From Spirosoma oryzae (GTDB lineage: Bacteria > Bacteroidota > Bacteroidia > Cytophagales > Spirosomataceae), in assembly GCF_003002825.1 (NCBI RefSeq), contig NZ_PVTE01000002.1, forward strand, positions 124,001-188,000: DNA of 64,000 nucleotides, given 5' to 3'. Below the pieces are notes generated by a model. That model saw only the letters and a program-made list of their open reading frames with translations. It was not told the DNA's origin and searched no databases. Of the stretch, positions 54,413 to 64,000 are shown in pieces (position 1 is the first letter of the stretch; each line of letters opens with the position of its first letter). Made by a program: the position numbers and the translations under genes.

Positions 54413-55003
54413 TCAATGAAAATAGACTAAAAAGAAAAACAAATAAATCCAGAGAATGTCCAGAAAATGCCAGTAAGTGGCCGCGATTTCCAGCTGATTC
54501 AAGCTTTTAGCATGAATTCGTATACGAAATGCAGCCCACAATGCAGATACCAGTACCAGTAACCCAGATATCAGGTGAAATGCATGTAATCCAGTGAACA
54601 CATACATGAATGAACCGGCCGGATTACCGACAAAAAATACTTTTTCGTCAACTAAAGCGACCCATCCCTGAAACTGCATGTACAGGAATACTAGACCGAG
54701 CGCAAAAGTAATGCTTATTGCTAGTTTGAGGGCGTTGAAGTTGTCTTTTTTTGCCGCTATGTAAGCCCAATGCATTGTCAGGCTACTCAGCACCAATACG
54801 CCCGAACTGTACGCAAAAATTGACGGAATTTCGTACTCTAGCCAGTTTCCCTCTGCACGCCGAACCAGATAGGCACTGGTCATAGCGGCAAAAATCATAA
54901 TTATACTTACAATGAACAGCCACAAGATAAACTTACGGGGGTTCATTGATAACGTTTCTTCGGGCTCTTCAGCGAGCGCCACCTCGTTCACGTAGTCATT
55001 CAT
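54413..55003 (-). CDS. Second subunit III-like cytochrome oxidase protein
   Basis: A 196-residue protein with five helices, ending ATYWHFLDILWIYLFFFLVY, like the end of subunit III; GLHAFHLISGLLVLVSALWA is the matching internal part. The N-terminal helices of the full-length form are missing, as in the CyoC type. The tandem pair is common in Bacteroidota. Confidence 0.88.
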   Translation of the reverse strand: MNDYVNEVALAEEPEETLSMNPRKFILWLFIVSIIMIFAAMTSAYLVRRAEGNWLEYEIPSIFAYSSGVLVLSSLTMHWAYIAAKKDNFNALKLAISITFALGLVFLYMQFQGWVALVDEKVFFVGNPAGSFMYVFTGLHAFHLISGLLVLVSALWAAFRIRIHAKSLNQLEIAATYWHFLDILWIYLFFFLVYFH

Positions 55004-55008
55004 TGCTG

Positions 55009-55890
55009 TTACACTTTATCGAGTAAATACACGATTTGAACAACCGGCAGGTAGATCAGCGAGCCAAACATCATTTGAAGCGCTGCCTTGTCCGTACAAG
55101 TTCTCATTAAGTGAAACGTCTGTGCCAGAAACAAGATTCCGCCGATCATGGCGATGAATGCAGAATGTATACCGGTCATACCCAGCATGTATGGCAGCCA
55201 ACCAACCGGTACTAAAAACAAGGTATAGAGCATGATACGGAAGGCCGTATCCGAGTCTTTTGCTTTTCCCGGCATCATCTGTATTCCAGCCTTCTTATAC
55301 TCATCGAATGCTAACCAGCCGATAGCCCAGAAGTGCGGGAACTGCCAAAAAAATTGTATAGCAAATAAGATACCTGGTGCCCAGCCAAACTGATTGGTAG
55401 CCGCTACCCAGCCAATCATGGGCGGAAACGCACCGGGCAGCGCCCCGATAAAAACGGCAATCTGACCACGTCTCTTTAGAGGGGTATATACAAAGCCGTA
55501 CAGCAGCAGCGACAGCACAGCCAGTGATGCTGCCCGGATGTTGAATACATATACAAACAGGAAAACACTGAGCGAGAATAGCACTAGCGAAACCCAGGCG
55601 GCTTCAGTAACGGTTGCACGGCCGGTCGGTAATGGGCGTACAGCCGTCCGCTTCATGAAACGGTCCGAATCCTTTTCAATGATTTGATTTATGATGTTAG
55701 CAGCGCCCGTAATCGCGATCGACGCGATTACTAACACGGCTACTTTCCACCAGACAACTGACTGTGAAGCGAGACAGTAGCCAAACACACCGGAAAATAC
55801 AACCGCCAGTGTCAGCTTTAACTTTATTAACTCGATGTATACAGCAAGCCGCTCTACGAGGGCTTCTTTAACCAAAATTACTCGTTCCAT
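55009..55890 (-). CDS. ctaB: Protoheme IX farnesyltransferase (heme O synthase)
   Basis: A 293-residue polytopic prenyltransferase that farnesylates heme B to heme O. The signature NIINQIIEKDSDRFMKRT with RPLPTGR, and a second Asp-rich loop (AFDEYKKAGIQMMPGKAKD), bind farnesyl diphosphate. Directly follows ctaA with no gap. Confidence 0.95.
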   Translation of the reverse strand: MERVILVKEALVERLAVYIELIKLKLTLAVVFSGVFGYCLASQSVVWWKVAVLVIASIAITGAANIINQIIEKDSDRFMKRTAVRPLPTGRATVTEAAWVSLVLFSLSVFLFVYVFNIRAASLAVLSLLLYGFVYTPLKRRGQIAVFIGALPGAFPPMIGWVAATNQFGWAPGILFAIQFFWQFPHFWAIGWLAFDEYKKAGIQMMPGKAKDSDTAFRIMLYTLFLVPVGWLPYMLGMTGIHSAFIAMIGGILFLAQTFHLMRTCTDKAALQMMFGSLIYLPVVQIVYLLDKV

Positions 55891-56904
55891 TTAGCTGGAT
55901 TGTAATGACACCATTTTGTCAACCCGCTCGGTAGCTCGTTGAGATGTCAGCAACACGATCATAAATTGAATGCCAACCAGCATGACTGCCAGCAGTATGT
56001 GGATTGGTTGAGCAAAAGCAGGAACAGCGAAATACCCCATAACTGCTCCAGTGACAATTTCGAAAATAACCAGTACCACTAGAATAACACCAAACGTTTT
56101 AACGATACCGTTTTTGACCGCTGTTTGAATGATATGTATGAGGTACAAATGTGCTCCTAACACCAGTAATGAAAAGCTTCGGTGAACGTAGAAAGGCCAG
56201 TTCAGCTGATCGATCCATCCTTGCCGATTGTCGTAACCAAGACGCTTTACGACAGCATCGAGTTGATCGCGTACTTCTGTACCCAGTATTAACTGAATAA
56301 TTGTCAACGCAATGACTGCCATCGCAACGTTGCGAATTTTACGCGTATGTCGTGAGCTAACAGACTCGCTCAGTGACCAGCTTTCCTTATTTGCTTTCAC
56401 CCATACATATAGCAGGGCAAACACAACAAAAATGGCGAGGAGCAAATGCGCTGTGATCAGATACTGTGCCAGCTCGGTAGACACTACTTTCGAACCCAGC
56501 CAGCCATTCGCGCCTATTAATAGGAATGCAGCCAGGCTGCCCCAGAAGAGACTACTATCCCTTTTAAACAGGGCTATTGACGATACCAGTGTCGCAAAAA
56601 CAAAGAAGCCTGACAGAACGCCAAGCAACCGGTTAATATACTCGATCCAGGTTTTGACTGGATTGAAGATAACTTCTCCTTTCAGCTTGGCACCGTAAAT
56701 CTCTTGATAGTTTGGTGGGAGCTGATTGATGTTGGTTGGGGGAACCCATTGGCCAAAGCACTTCGGCCAGTCCGGACATCCCATTCCGGAGCCAGTTCCC
56801 CTGACAATGCCACCTGCTAAAATAAGCAGGTAAATGATAAGCACTGTCAGGAGAGCAAGCGTACGGAAGCGGACTAAATCAGTGCGGTTGTTTGAACTGA
56901 TCAT
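55891..56904 (-). CDS. ctaA: Heme A synthase
   Basis: A 337-residue enzyme oxidising heme O to heme A. It has eight membrane helices; the N-terminal GGIVRGTGSGMGCPDWPKCF and conserved histidines near ITAHLLLAIF and YVHRSFSLLVLGAHL are the heme ligands. Overlaps the ctaD end by 26 bases in another frame. Confidence 0.95.
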   Translation of the reverse strand: MISSNNRTDLVRFRTLALLTVLIIYLLILAGGIVRGTGSGMGCPDWPKCFGQWVPPTNINQLPPNYQEIYGAKLKGEVIFNPVKTWIEYINRLLGVLSGFFVFATLVSSIALFKRDSSLFWGSLAAFLLIGANGWLGSKVVSTELAQYLITAHLLLAIFVVFALLYVWVKANKESWSLSESVSSRHTRKIRNVAMAVIALTIIQLILGTEVRDQLDAVVKRLGYDNRQGWIDQLNWPFYVHRSFSLLVLGAHLYLIHIIQTAVKNGIVKTFGVILVVLVIFEIVTGAVMGYFAVPAFAQPIHILLAVMLVGIQFMIVLLTSQRATERVDKMVSLQSS

Positions 56905-58762
56905 TTAAGTTTTGTGCCTCGATTTCTTTTTCAAGCGAGATCAACTCATTCTCGTGTGGCAAGTTCGATTCGAGAGTTTGTGAATAAGGTACATTCTGCG
57001 GAATGTAATCCTCCTTCGCACCCGGCTTACTGTAATCGTATGGCCAACGATAAACAGCAGGAATCTCACCAGTCCAGTTGCCATGTCCTGGAACGATTGG
57101 TGTCGTCCACTCTAATGTGTTCGACTTCCATGGGTTCTGTGTTGCACGGCGACCACGAATAATACTGTTAACGAAGTTGTAGATAAAGATCCACTGAGCA
57201 GTGAACGTGAAAATAGCGGCTAAGCTAATGAACGCGTTCATGTCAGCGAAAATGTTCTTCGTAAAGTCGTAACTCGTGAATGCATAGTAACGACGGGGGA
57301 ACCCGGCAATACCGACATAGTGCATTGGGAAAAACACAAGGTAAATGCCAATGAACGTCAGCCAGAAGTGAATATACCCTAGCTTCTCATTCATCATCTT
57401 CCCAAACATTTTGGGGAACCAATGATATACGCCTGCCAACAGACCGAACGCTGAAGCAGCCCCCATCACAAGGTGAAAGTGAGCTACGACAAAATATGTA
57501 TCGTGCAGTTGAATGTCGAGTGCCGAGTTACCGAGAATAATACCGGTCAGACCACCCGATATGAAGAACGACACAAGGCCGATCGAGAACAACATTGCTG
57601 GCGTGAAGCGAATGTTTCCGCGCCACAACGTCGTGATGTAGTTAAATGCTTTTACCGCTGATGGTACTGCAATGATGAGTGTCAGGAACATGAACACCGA
57701 TCCAAGGAATGGATTCATACCCGAAACAAACATATGGTGAGCCCACACGATGAACGCGAGGAATGCAATACCCATCATCGACGCGATCATCGCCCGGTAA
57801 CCAAAAATTGGTTTACGTGAGTTTGTTGCGATGATTTCTGAGGTCATTCCCAGCGCAGGCAGCAGTACGATATATACCTCGGGGTGCCCCAAGAACCAGA
57901 ATAAATGCTGGAAAAGGATCGGGCTACCACCAACGTTTGGCAGTGCTTCGCCATTCACATAAATCTCTGACAGATAAAAGCTTGTACCAAAGCTACGGTC
58001 AAAGATGAGTAGCAGTGCCGCCGAAAGTAGTACGGGGAATGAGATAAGTCCAAGTACAGCTGTCAGAAAGAAAGCCCAGATTGTCAGAGGCAGTTTGCTG
58101 AACGACATCCCCCGTGTCCGCAGGTTGATAACGGTAGTGATGTAGTTGATACCGCCCAATAGCTGCGACACGATAAAGAGTGCCATACTGATGAGCCAAA
58201 GCGTCATACCAAACTCAGATCCCTTGTGTGCTTGCGGCAATGCACTCAATGGTGGGTATACAACCCATCCACCACCTGCAGGTCCCGTTTCAATGAACAA
58301 CGACCCAAACATAACCGCACTGGCCAGGAAGAAGAACCAGTACGATAGCATGTTCAAAAAGCCCGATGCCATATCACGGGCACCGATTTGAAGCGGAATC
58401 AGGAAGTTAGAAAACGTACCACTCAAACCGGCTGTCAATACAAAGAATACCATGATAGTACCGTGCATTGTTACCAAAGCCAGGTAAAAGTCTGGGTCTA
58501 ACTTGCCGCTTTCATCAATCCAGGTACCAAGGATTGGCCGTAGGAAGTCCATTTTCATACTAGGGAAACCTAGTTGTAAACGGAACATCACCGACAGGCT
58601 AATACCAATGACCGACCAAATGATACCGGTAATCAGGTATTGCTTAGCAATCGTTTTGTGATCTTCAGAGAAAACGTATGTGCGCCAAAAACTCTGCGGC
58701 TCGTGGTGATCATGCACATCTGCATGGGCCACAGCGGGTGAGTTAGATTCTATAGTCGCCAT
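56879..58762 (-). CDS. ctaD: Cytochrome c oxidase subunit I
   Basis: A 627-residue heme-copper oxidase catalytic subunit with 12 core helices. The cross-linked His-Tyr pair is in WFLGHPEVYIVLLPALG and the CuB histidines in IVWAHHMFVSG. Heme-ligand histidines are in TMHGTIMVFF and VAHFHLVMG. Type A, fed by cytochrome c. Confidence 0.97.
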   Translation of the reverse strand: MATIESNSPAVAHADVHDHHEPQSFWRTYVFSEDHKTIAKQYLITGIIWSVIGISLSVMFRLQLGFPSMKMDFLRPILGTWIDESGKLDPDFYLALVTMHGTIMVFFVLTAGLSGTFSNFLIPLQIGARDMASGFLNMLSYWFFFLASAVMFGSLFIETGPAGGGWVVYPPLSALPQAHKGSEFGMTLWLISMALFIVSQLLGGINYITTVINLRTRGMSFSKLPLTIWAFFLTAVLGLISFPVLLSAALLLIFDRSFGTSFYLSEIYVNGEALPNVGGSPILFQHLFWFLGHPEVYIVLLPALGMTSEIIATNSRKPIFGYRAMIASMMGIAFLAFIVWAHHMFVSGMNPFLGSVFMFLTLIIAVPSAVKAFNYITTLWRGNIRFTPAMLFSIGLVSFFISGGLTGIILGNSALDIQLHDTYFVVAHFHLVMGAASAFGLLAGVYHWFPKMFGKMMNEKLGYIHFWLTFIGIYLVFFPMHYVGIAGFPRRYYAFTSYDFTKNIFADMNAFISLAAIFTFTAQWIFIYNFVNSIIRGRRATQNPWKSNTLEWTTPIVPGHGNWTGEIPAVYRWPYDYSKPGAKEDYIPQNVPYSQTLESNLPHENELISLEKEIEAQNLNDQFKQPH

Positions 58763-58791
58763 AGTATTTGATTTTTAAAATAGGTTCAGTC

Positions 58792-59907
58792 TTATCGTAT
58801 CGTAGCAGCAGATACTACGTTCACTCCACCTTGCTGTACTGACGCCGTTGTGCTGTCTGAAGGGGCAGCAGCTCCTTCTAAATATTTCGCAGCCTTCGCC
58901 TTCAAGTTTGCAGGAATTCGGCTTGCTAGTTCTGGAGTCGATGAAAGAAGCGGTTTTTGCTCTTTACACCATGCCTGCCAGGTAGCTTCATCTTCTACGA
59001 TTAACCGAATTCGCATCGAGAAGTGTCCACGTCCGCAGACTTCTGTACAAGCTATTTCGTAACCAAAGTTTGGGTTACCTGTTATGTTCCGCATCTCATC
59101 CGTCGTTTTATCGGCGGTGAACGCAAAGCGGGTTGGCATGCCTGGTACTGCATCCATTTTCACCCGCATGTGAGGAATGAACACACTATGCAGTACGTCA
59201 CGTGCCCGGATTTTAAGTAGAATAGGCTTATTAACGGGAATGTGTAGTTCCGTTGTACTGGTAAAATCATCAAACGACGCTTCGTCAGTGTAATCAATAC
59301 CTGTATCGTTCGCGTTATCAATCAGCTTATAGTTGTAAGCACCGAGCTTGTTGTTATCAACACCTGGGTAGCGTACAATCCAGTTAAATTGCTTACCGAC
59401 AATTTCAAAAACTTGTGAATTTTCAGGCGCTTCTGCCATAATGTCGCGCCAAGCGCGCCAGCCCGTAAACACTAGTACCGCCATGATAACCGCAGGAATT
59501 ACTGTCCAGATCAATTCCAGCTTGTGGTTTTCAGGATAATAAGCAGCCCGACGGCCTTCTTTGTGCTGATATTTCCAAGCGAAAATGAATAGCAGGGCGT
59601 TCGTAACGACAAAGGCAAACGTAATTATACCCATCGACAACCAGAACAGGAAATCTGTACGACGGCCGTGTGGTGACGATGCTTCGGGCAAAAAGAACTG
59701 ACGTGCGTACATGAACGACCAAACAGCTCCAATGAGGCCAACGATAAAGAAGACTAGGAAAAGCACACCGTTGATACGGTTGCTCGTTACCGAGAACTCC
59801 GAGTCATTGGCGCCATTTGCATTCTTTACGACAGCAGCCATCCGGGAGACCACCAATGCAGCCAAACCGAGAAAGATTACTGATAAAATGGCGACTATAT
59901 AAATCAT
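58792..59907 (-). CDS. ctaC: Cytochrome c oxidase subunit II
   Basis: A 371-residue subunit II with two N-terminal membrane helices, then a cupredoxin domain holding CuA: VLHSVFIPHMRVKMDAVPG and CTEVCGRGHFSMRI give the His, two Cys, Glu carbonyl and Met ligands. Longer than the usual 250-300 because of an extra N-terminal helix and C-terminal tail. No cytochrome c domain is fused. Confidence 0.94.
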   Translation of the reverse strand: MIYIVAILSVIFLGLAALVVSRMAAVVKNANGANDSEFSVTSNRINGVLFLVFFIVGLIGAVWSFMYARQFFLPEASSPHGRRTDFLFWLSMGIITFAFVVTNALLFIFAWKYQHKEGRRAAYYPENHKLELIWTVIPAVIMAVLVFTGWRAWRDIMAEAPENSQVFEIVGKQFNWIVRYPGVDNNKLGAYNYKLIDNANDTGIDYTDEASFDDFTSTTELHIPVNKPILLKIRARDVLHSVFIPHMRVKMDAVPGMPTRFAFTADKTTDEMRNITGNPNFGYEIACTEVCGRGHFSMRIRLIVEDEATWQAWCKEQKPLLSSTPELASRIPANLKAKAAKYLEGAAAPSDSTTASVQQGGVNVVSAATIR

Positions 59908-59922
59908 AGAGGTAATGAGTTA

Positions 59923-61233
59923 CTAGTTGATATCGTGGTGCAGCGACTCTTCCAACATCGGGTGATGCTTCGGAACCAGATTTGCTTTCTCTAACTGACT
60001 GTAAACGCTCCATACGAAGCCCGACGCGAAGATCAGAATCATACCGAACTCCATCGGACCAAAACCGCCATGAGAACCAACTGTTCCGGGCATAATGTTT
60101 ACGTAAAAATCAAAGTAGTGTCCAATCACAATACCCCAAGCTGCTACTTTCAAAATGATGCCAGTACGTTTCGCTGCCGTTGTCATAAGAACAAGAAACG
60201 GGAAGACAAAATTCAGCGTCAGGTTGATAAAGAATGGGGCCTTATAGATACCGCCGAAGCCACTGAAGATCTCTCTGTAATGGATCGTTTCTTCAGGCAA
60301 GTTGGCATAGTAGATAAGCATAAACTGCGCGAACCACACGTAAGTCCAGAAAATGCTGAAGGCAAACATGAACTTACCCAGATCGTGCAGGTGGCTTTCC
60401 GTTACAATCTGTAAATAGCCCCGCTCTTTGAGCGCCAGAACGGTCAGCGTGATGATGGCCAGACCAGTAACGTGCCAACTCGCCAATGTATACCAACCGA
60501 ACATGGTACTGAACCAGTGTGTATCGATCGACATGACAAAGTCCCAAGCAGACGTCGACGATGTTACGGCAAACACAACAAGGAATATAACACCGACACG
60601 CAGGCTCTTGTAGTAGTAATCTGTACCACCCGATAGATCTTCCTGAAGCGAGTAGCTTCTGATCATACGCCACAGTACGTACCACAGCACAAAGTACAGT
60701 GCAACACGGATGACGTAGAAAGGCGTGTTCAGAAAACCATGCTTACCAGCAATAATTGGGTCGTATTCCGGGCTCGCTGTATCATATAGCGCAGGATTTG
60801 TCCAGTGAAACAAATCGTGACCAGCCAGGAAGAACACTGCCAGAACAACAATACCCATTATTGGTAAGTAAGCAGGTAATGCTTCAGGTACCCGCTTGAA
60901 AGCAACGGACCATCCGGCCTGGGCCAGGTAGTTGTACGACATAAAGAACATGCCGATTACTGAAGCACCCGTAAAATAGATTGCATTCAGCCACACGTTA
61001 GCCCATAGACGGTTTGTCCACTTATAGGCATGATGTGCCACGCCTTCAGCATGCTCTGCACCAGCCGCATGTGCCACTTCGTGCGTTTCATGACCGCCCC
61101 CTGATGCTGCCAGGAAGCAACCTAGGGCAACTAAAACAACACCAGCACCCAACCCCATAAGGATTCGGCGCTTGGAGTCAGCCGTAAATTCAAATTGTTC
61201 GTCTACAGACGGTATTGCGTGAGCCGATGCCAT
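59923..61233 (-). CDS. actF: Alternative complex III subunit ActF
   Basis: A 436-residue membrane protein of the ActF/quinol:cytochrome c oxidoreductase subunit type, with about ten helices (LGAGVVLVALGCFLAASGG, VVLAVFFLAGHDLFHW). It lies in the standard ActC-D-E-F order and starts after ActE. The family is specific to ACIII, which replaces the bc1 complex. Confidence 0.9.
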   Translation of the reverse strand: MASAHAIPSVDEQFEFTADSKRRILMGLGAGVVLVALGCFLAASGGGHETHEVAHAAGAEHAEGVAHHAYKWTNRLWANVWLNAIYFTGASVIGMFFMSYNYLAQAGWSVAFKRVPEALPAYLPIMGIVVLAVFFLAGHDLFHWTNPALYDTASPEYDPIIAGKHGFLNTPFYVIRVALYFVLWYVLWRMIRSYSLQEDLSGGTDYYYKSLRVGVIFLVVFAVTSSTSAWDFVMSIDTHWFSTMFGWYTLASWHVTGLAIITLTVLALKERGYLQIVTESHLHDLGKFMFAFSIFWTYVWFAQFMLIYYANLPEETIHYREIFSGFGGIYKAPFFINLTLNFVFPFLVLMTTAAKRTGIILKVAAWGIVIGHYFDFYVNIMPGTVGSHGGFGPMEFGMILIFASGFVWSVYSQLEKANLVPKHHPMLEESLHHDIN

Positions 61234-61299
61234 TCCTGATAAATTTGCCGTTTTTCTTTAATCGACTTCAATACTTCTGAAGTCGGCTACCAGCCTTGA

Positions 61300-61911
61300 T
61301 TAACCCTGTTGCAGTTTATGAACGTACTGAACAATTTTCCAGCGATCGTCCGGCGTGATCTGTGATCCGTGGGGCCACATACGACCTTTACCGTTGGTGA
61401 TTACGTGGAAAATGTGACCATCGTTAAGCGTTTTTAACGCATCCGACGAGTAGTTTGGAACACCTTTATACTGAGCGGCAACCGGACCATCACCTTTTCC
61501 GCCTTCTCCGTGGCAGTGTTGACAGTAACGGCCGTACAACACTTTACCATCAGCTAGTGCCTGCTCGCTCTGTGGGATCGGGTTTTTCAACACGCGTTCC
61601 GAGATACCAATGCTGTCAGCTGGAATGTTGTACAGCATCAGGTCAGCACTTGTTGAGTCACCACTCCCGAATTTCGTTTGGTAGTTAGGACGAGCCACTG
61701 TTCCCGATGCAGGTAAACGCATGTTCAATTTCATCGGATTGATTTCGTTTGGCTTAACCTGACGATAAGGTTCGTAACCAACGGCATCGTACATCTGGGG
61801 AGCATATTCTACCCCGGTGTTATCGTGGCCGCGTTTGCAACCGGAACCAGCAACGATCAGCCCCACAAAAGTCAGCGCTACGATGCCCGTATTATATGAG
61901 ATTCTAATCAT
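61300..61911 (-). CDS. actE: Alternative complex III cytochrome c subunit ActE
   Basis: A 203-residue lipoprotein (LIVAGSGC lipobox) with one heme c site CQHCH in YCQHCHGEGGKGDGP and a methionine ligand probably in KGRMWPHGSQ. It transfers electrons from ACIII to the oxidase. It starts 8 bases after ActD. Confidence 0.92.
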   Translation of the reverse strand: MIRISYNTGIVALTFVGLIVAGSGCKRGHDNTGVEYAPQMYDAVGYEPYRQVKPNEINPMKLNMRLPASGTVARPNYQTKFGSGDSTSADLMLYNIPADSIGISERVLKNPIPQSEQALADGKVLYGRYCQHCHGEGGKGDGPVAAQYKGVPNYSSDALKTLNDGHIFHVITNGKGRMWPHGSQITPDDRWKIVQYVHKLQQG

Positions 61912-61919
61912 GACTGGAT

Positions 61920-62453
61920 TTAAAACTGCTTGATATTAACTTCAGCGGCACCAGAACGCTTAAGGATGCTTTCTATGTCGCCTTCGCCGATGTCGTTTTT
62001 GCTCATGTCGATTGTCATGGCAAATTTGTTATCGGTTGTCCGTAGATCATACATCAGTGGTTTGACAGTAGGCCCTAGTCCATTAGACAGGAGAAACGTC
62101 GCCACCATGCCCAGAGCGCTGAACAGTACGGTAAGCTCGAAGAAAATAGGAATGTAAATGATTGGCGAATAGGAGTCTTTCCCGCCCACAATCATTGGCC
62201 AGTCGTACCCTTCCGTATAAAAAGTCAACGATATGGCCGTCAGCGTTCCTGTCAGACCGAAAAGGAAAGCAGCTATACCCAGCTTCGTCCGGGGATGGCC
62301 CAGCGCTACATCCAACCCGTGAATTGGGAACGGAGAATATACTTCATGAATCTTTACGCCTGCTTTGCGAACGTCCTTTACGGCTTGTAACACGACATCA
62401 TCGTCGTCATAGATACCTACCAGGAACTTGCTGTTGCTATGCACGTCTGACAT
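61920..62453 (-). CDS. actD: Alternative complex III subunit ActD (DUF3341)
   Basis: A 177-residue DUF3341 protein with two membrane helices (KLGIAAFLFGLTGTLTAISL, FELTVLFSALGMVATFLL) and a ferredoxin-like N-terminal domain beginning KFLVGIYDDDDVVLQAVKDV. Ordered between ActC and ActE as in other ACIII operons. Confidence 0.93.
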   Translation of the reverse strand: MSDVHSNSKFLVGIYDDDDVVLQAVKDVRKAGVKIHEVYSPFPIHGLDVALGHPRTKLGIAAFLFGLTGTLTAISLTFYTEGYDWPMIVGGKDSYSPIIYIPIFFELTVLFSALGMVATFLLSNGLGPTVKPLMYDLRTTDNKFAMTIDMSKNDIGEGDIESILKRSGAAEVNIKQF

Positions 62454-62508
62454 GATCAGGACTAGTTAGTTACTCGCTGATTCTCTGCTCGAGAACACAG
62501 TCAGTTGG

Positions 62509-63939
<1,431 letters not shown>

Positions 63940-63946
63940 ATTGTTA

Positions 63947-64000
63947 CTATTTTCTTATGTAAACGATTGGTCCTATTAACCAGAAGTTCTTGTGGAACTC
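63947..64000 (-). CDS. C-terminal end of an upstream gene, probably actB (partial)
   Basis: The last 17 codons of an open frame ([17 protein letters not shown]) end with TAG at 63947-63949, 7 bases before the actC start. The frame is cut by the window edge. ActB is expected here by gene order; the sequence is too short to confirm. Confidence 0.4.
   Translation of the reverse strand, partial: EFHKNFWLIGPIVYIRK

Overview
The window looks like a chromosomal segment of a Bacteroidota bacterium of the Cytophagales, most like Spirosoma and its relatives. The placement is an inference. It rests on several -7 elements of the form TAnnTTTG ahead of genes, the absence of obvious Shine-Dalgarno sequences, PorE-like OmpA lipoproteins, DUF3467, DUF4230, DUF6702 and Uma2 proteins, and an alternative complex III joined to an aa3-type oxidase. 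No rRNA, tRNA, CRISPR array, prophage or complete insertion sequence was seen.

Layout. 0-2 kb: accessory islet with a small PD-(D/E)XK-like protein, an MNT/HEPN pair whose HEPN gene carries an in-frame stop, and a Uma2 nuclease. 2-12.9 kb: helicase PcrA, an OmpA/beta-propeller protein, a DUF3887 protein beside a DUF3887-serine hydrolase fusion, DUF3467, rpsL-rpsG without fusA, a mutarotase-like protein, an OmpA lipoprotein and an AGE-family epimerase. 13-21 kb (minus): Lon, then a compact gene string GH3 - MntA - HepT - dxr - a 25-residue membrane microprotein - rseP - DUF6702. 21.3-24.3 kb: mreBCD and free methionine-R-sulfoxide reductase. 24.4-30.9 kb: a Planctomycetes-style cassette (membrane cytochrome with leucine-rich repeats, PSCyt1/DUF1549/DUF1553 lipoprotein, DUF1501 protein). 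31-38 kb: Uma2, MscS channel, NTF2-like and GNAT proteins, glpK, PorE-like lipoprotein. 38-43.7 kb (minus): nuoA-nuoB and a membrane protein, a beta-barrel, YqgE, DUF4230, hemA. 44-48 kb: orphan histidine kinase, NeuD-type acyltransferase, LpxH-like phosphatase and a glycosyltransferase. 48-51.2 kb (minus): ECF sigma factor operon. 51.3-64 kb (minus): one respiratory operon, actC-D-E-F, ctaC, ctaD, ctaA, ctaB, two subunit III genes, subunit IV, SCO, DUF420, a CxxC protein and DUF983, closed by a strong intrinsic terminator.

How it works together. The respiratory operon encodes a quinol-oxidising alternative complex III, the oxidase it feeds, the enzymes for heme O and heme A, and a copper chaperone, so it is a nearly complete aerobic chain module. 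nuoAB supply part of complex I, but the remaining nuo genes are not here. The most unusual arrangement is the intact MntA/HepT toxin-antitoxin pair lying in the gene string of the essential isoprenoid gene dxr, with HepT and dxr overlapping by 8 bases. A second MNT/HEPN locus at the window start appears to be decaying. Several intergenic spacers hold long palindromes that look like genome-wide repeats or terminators.
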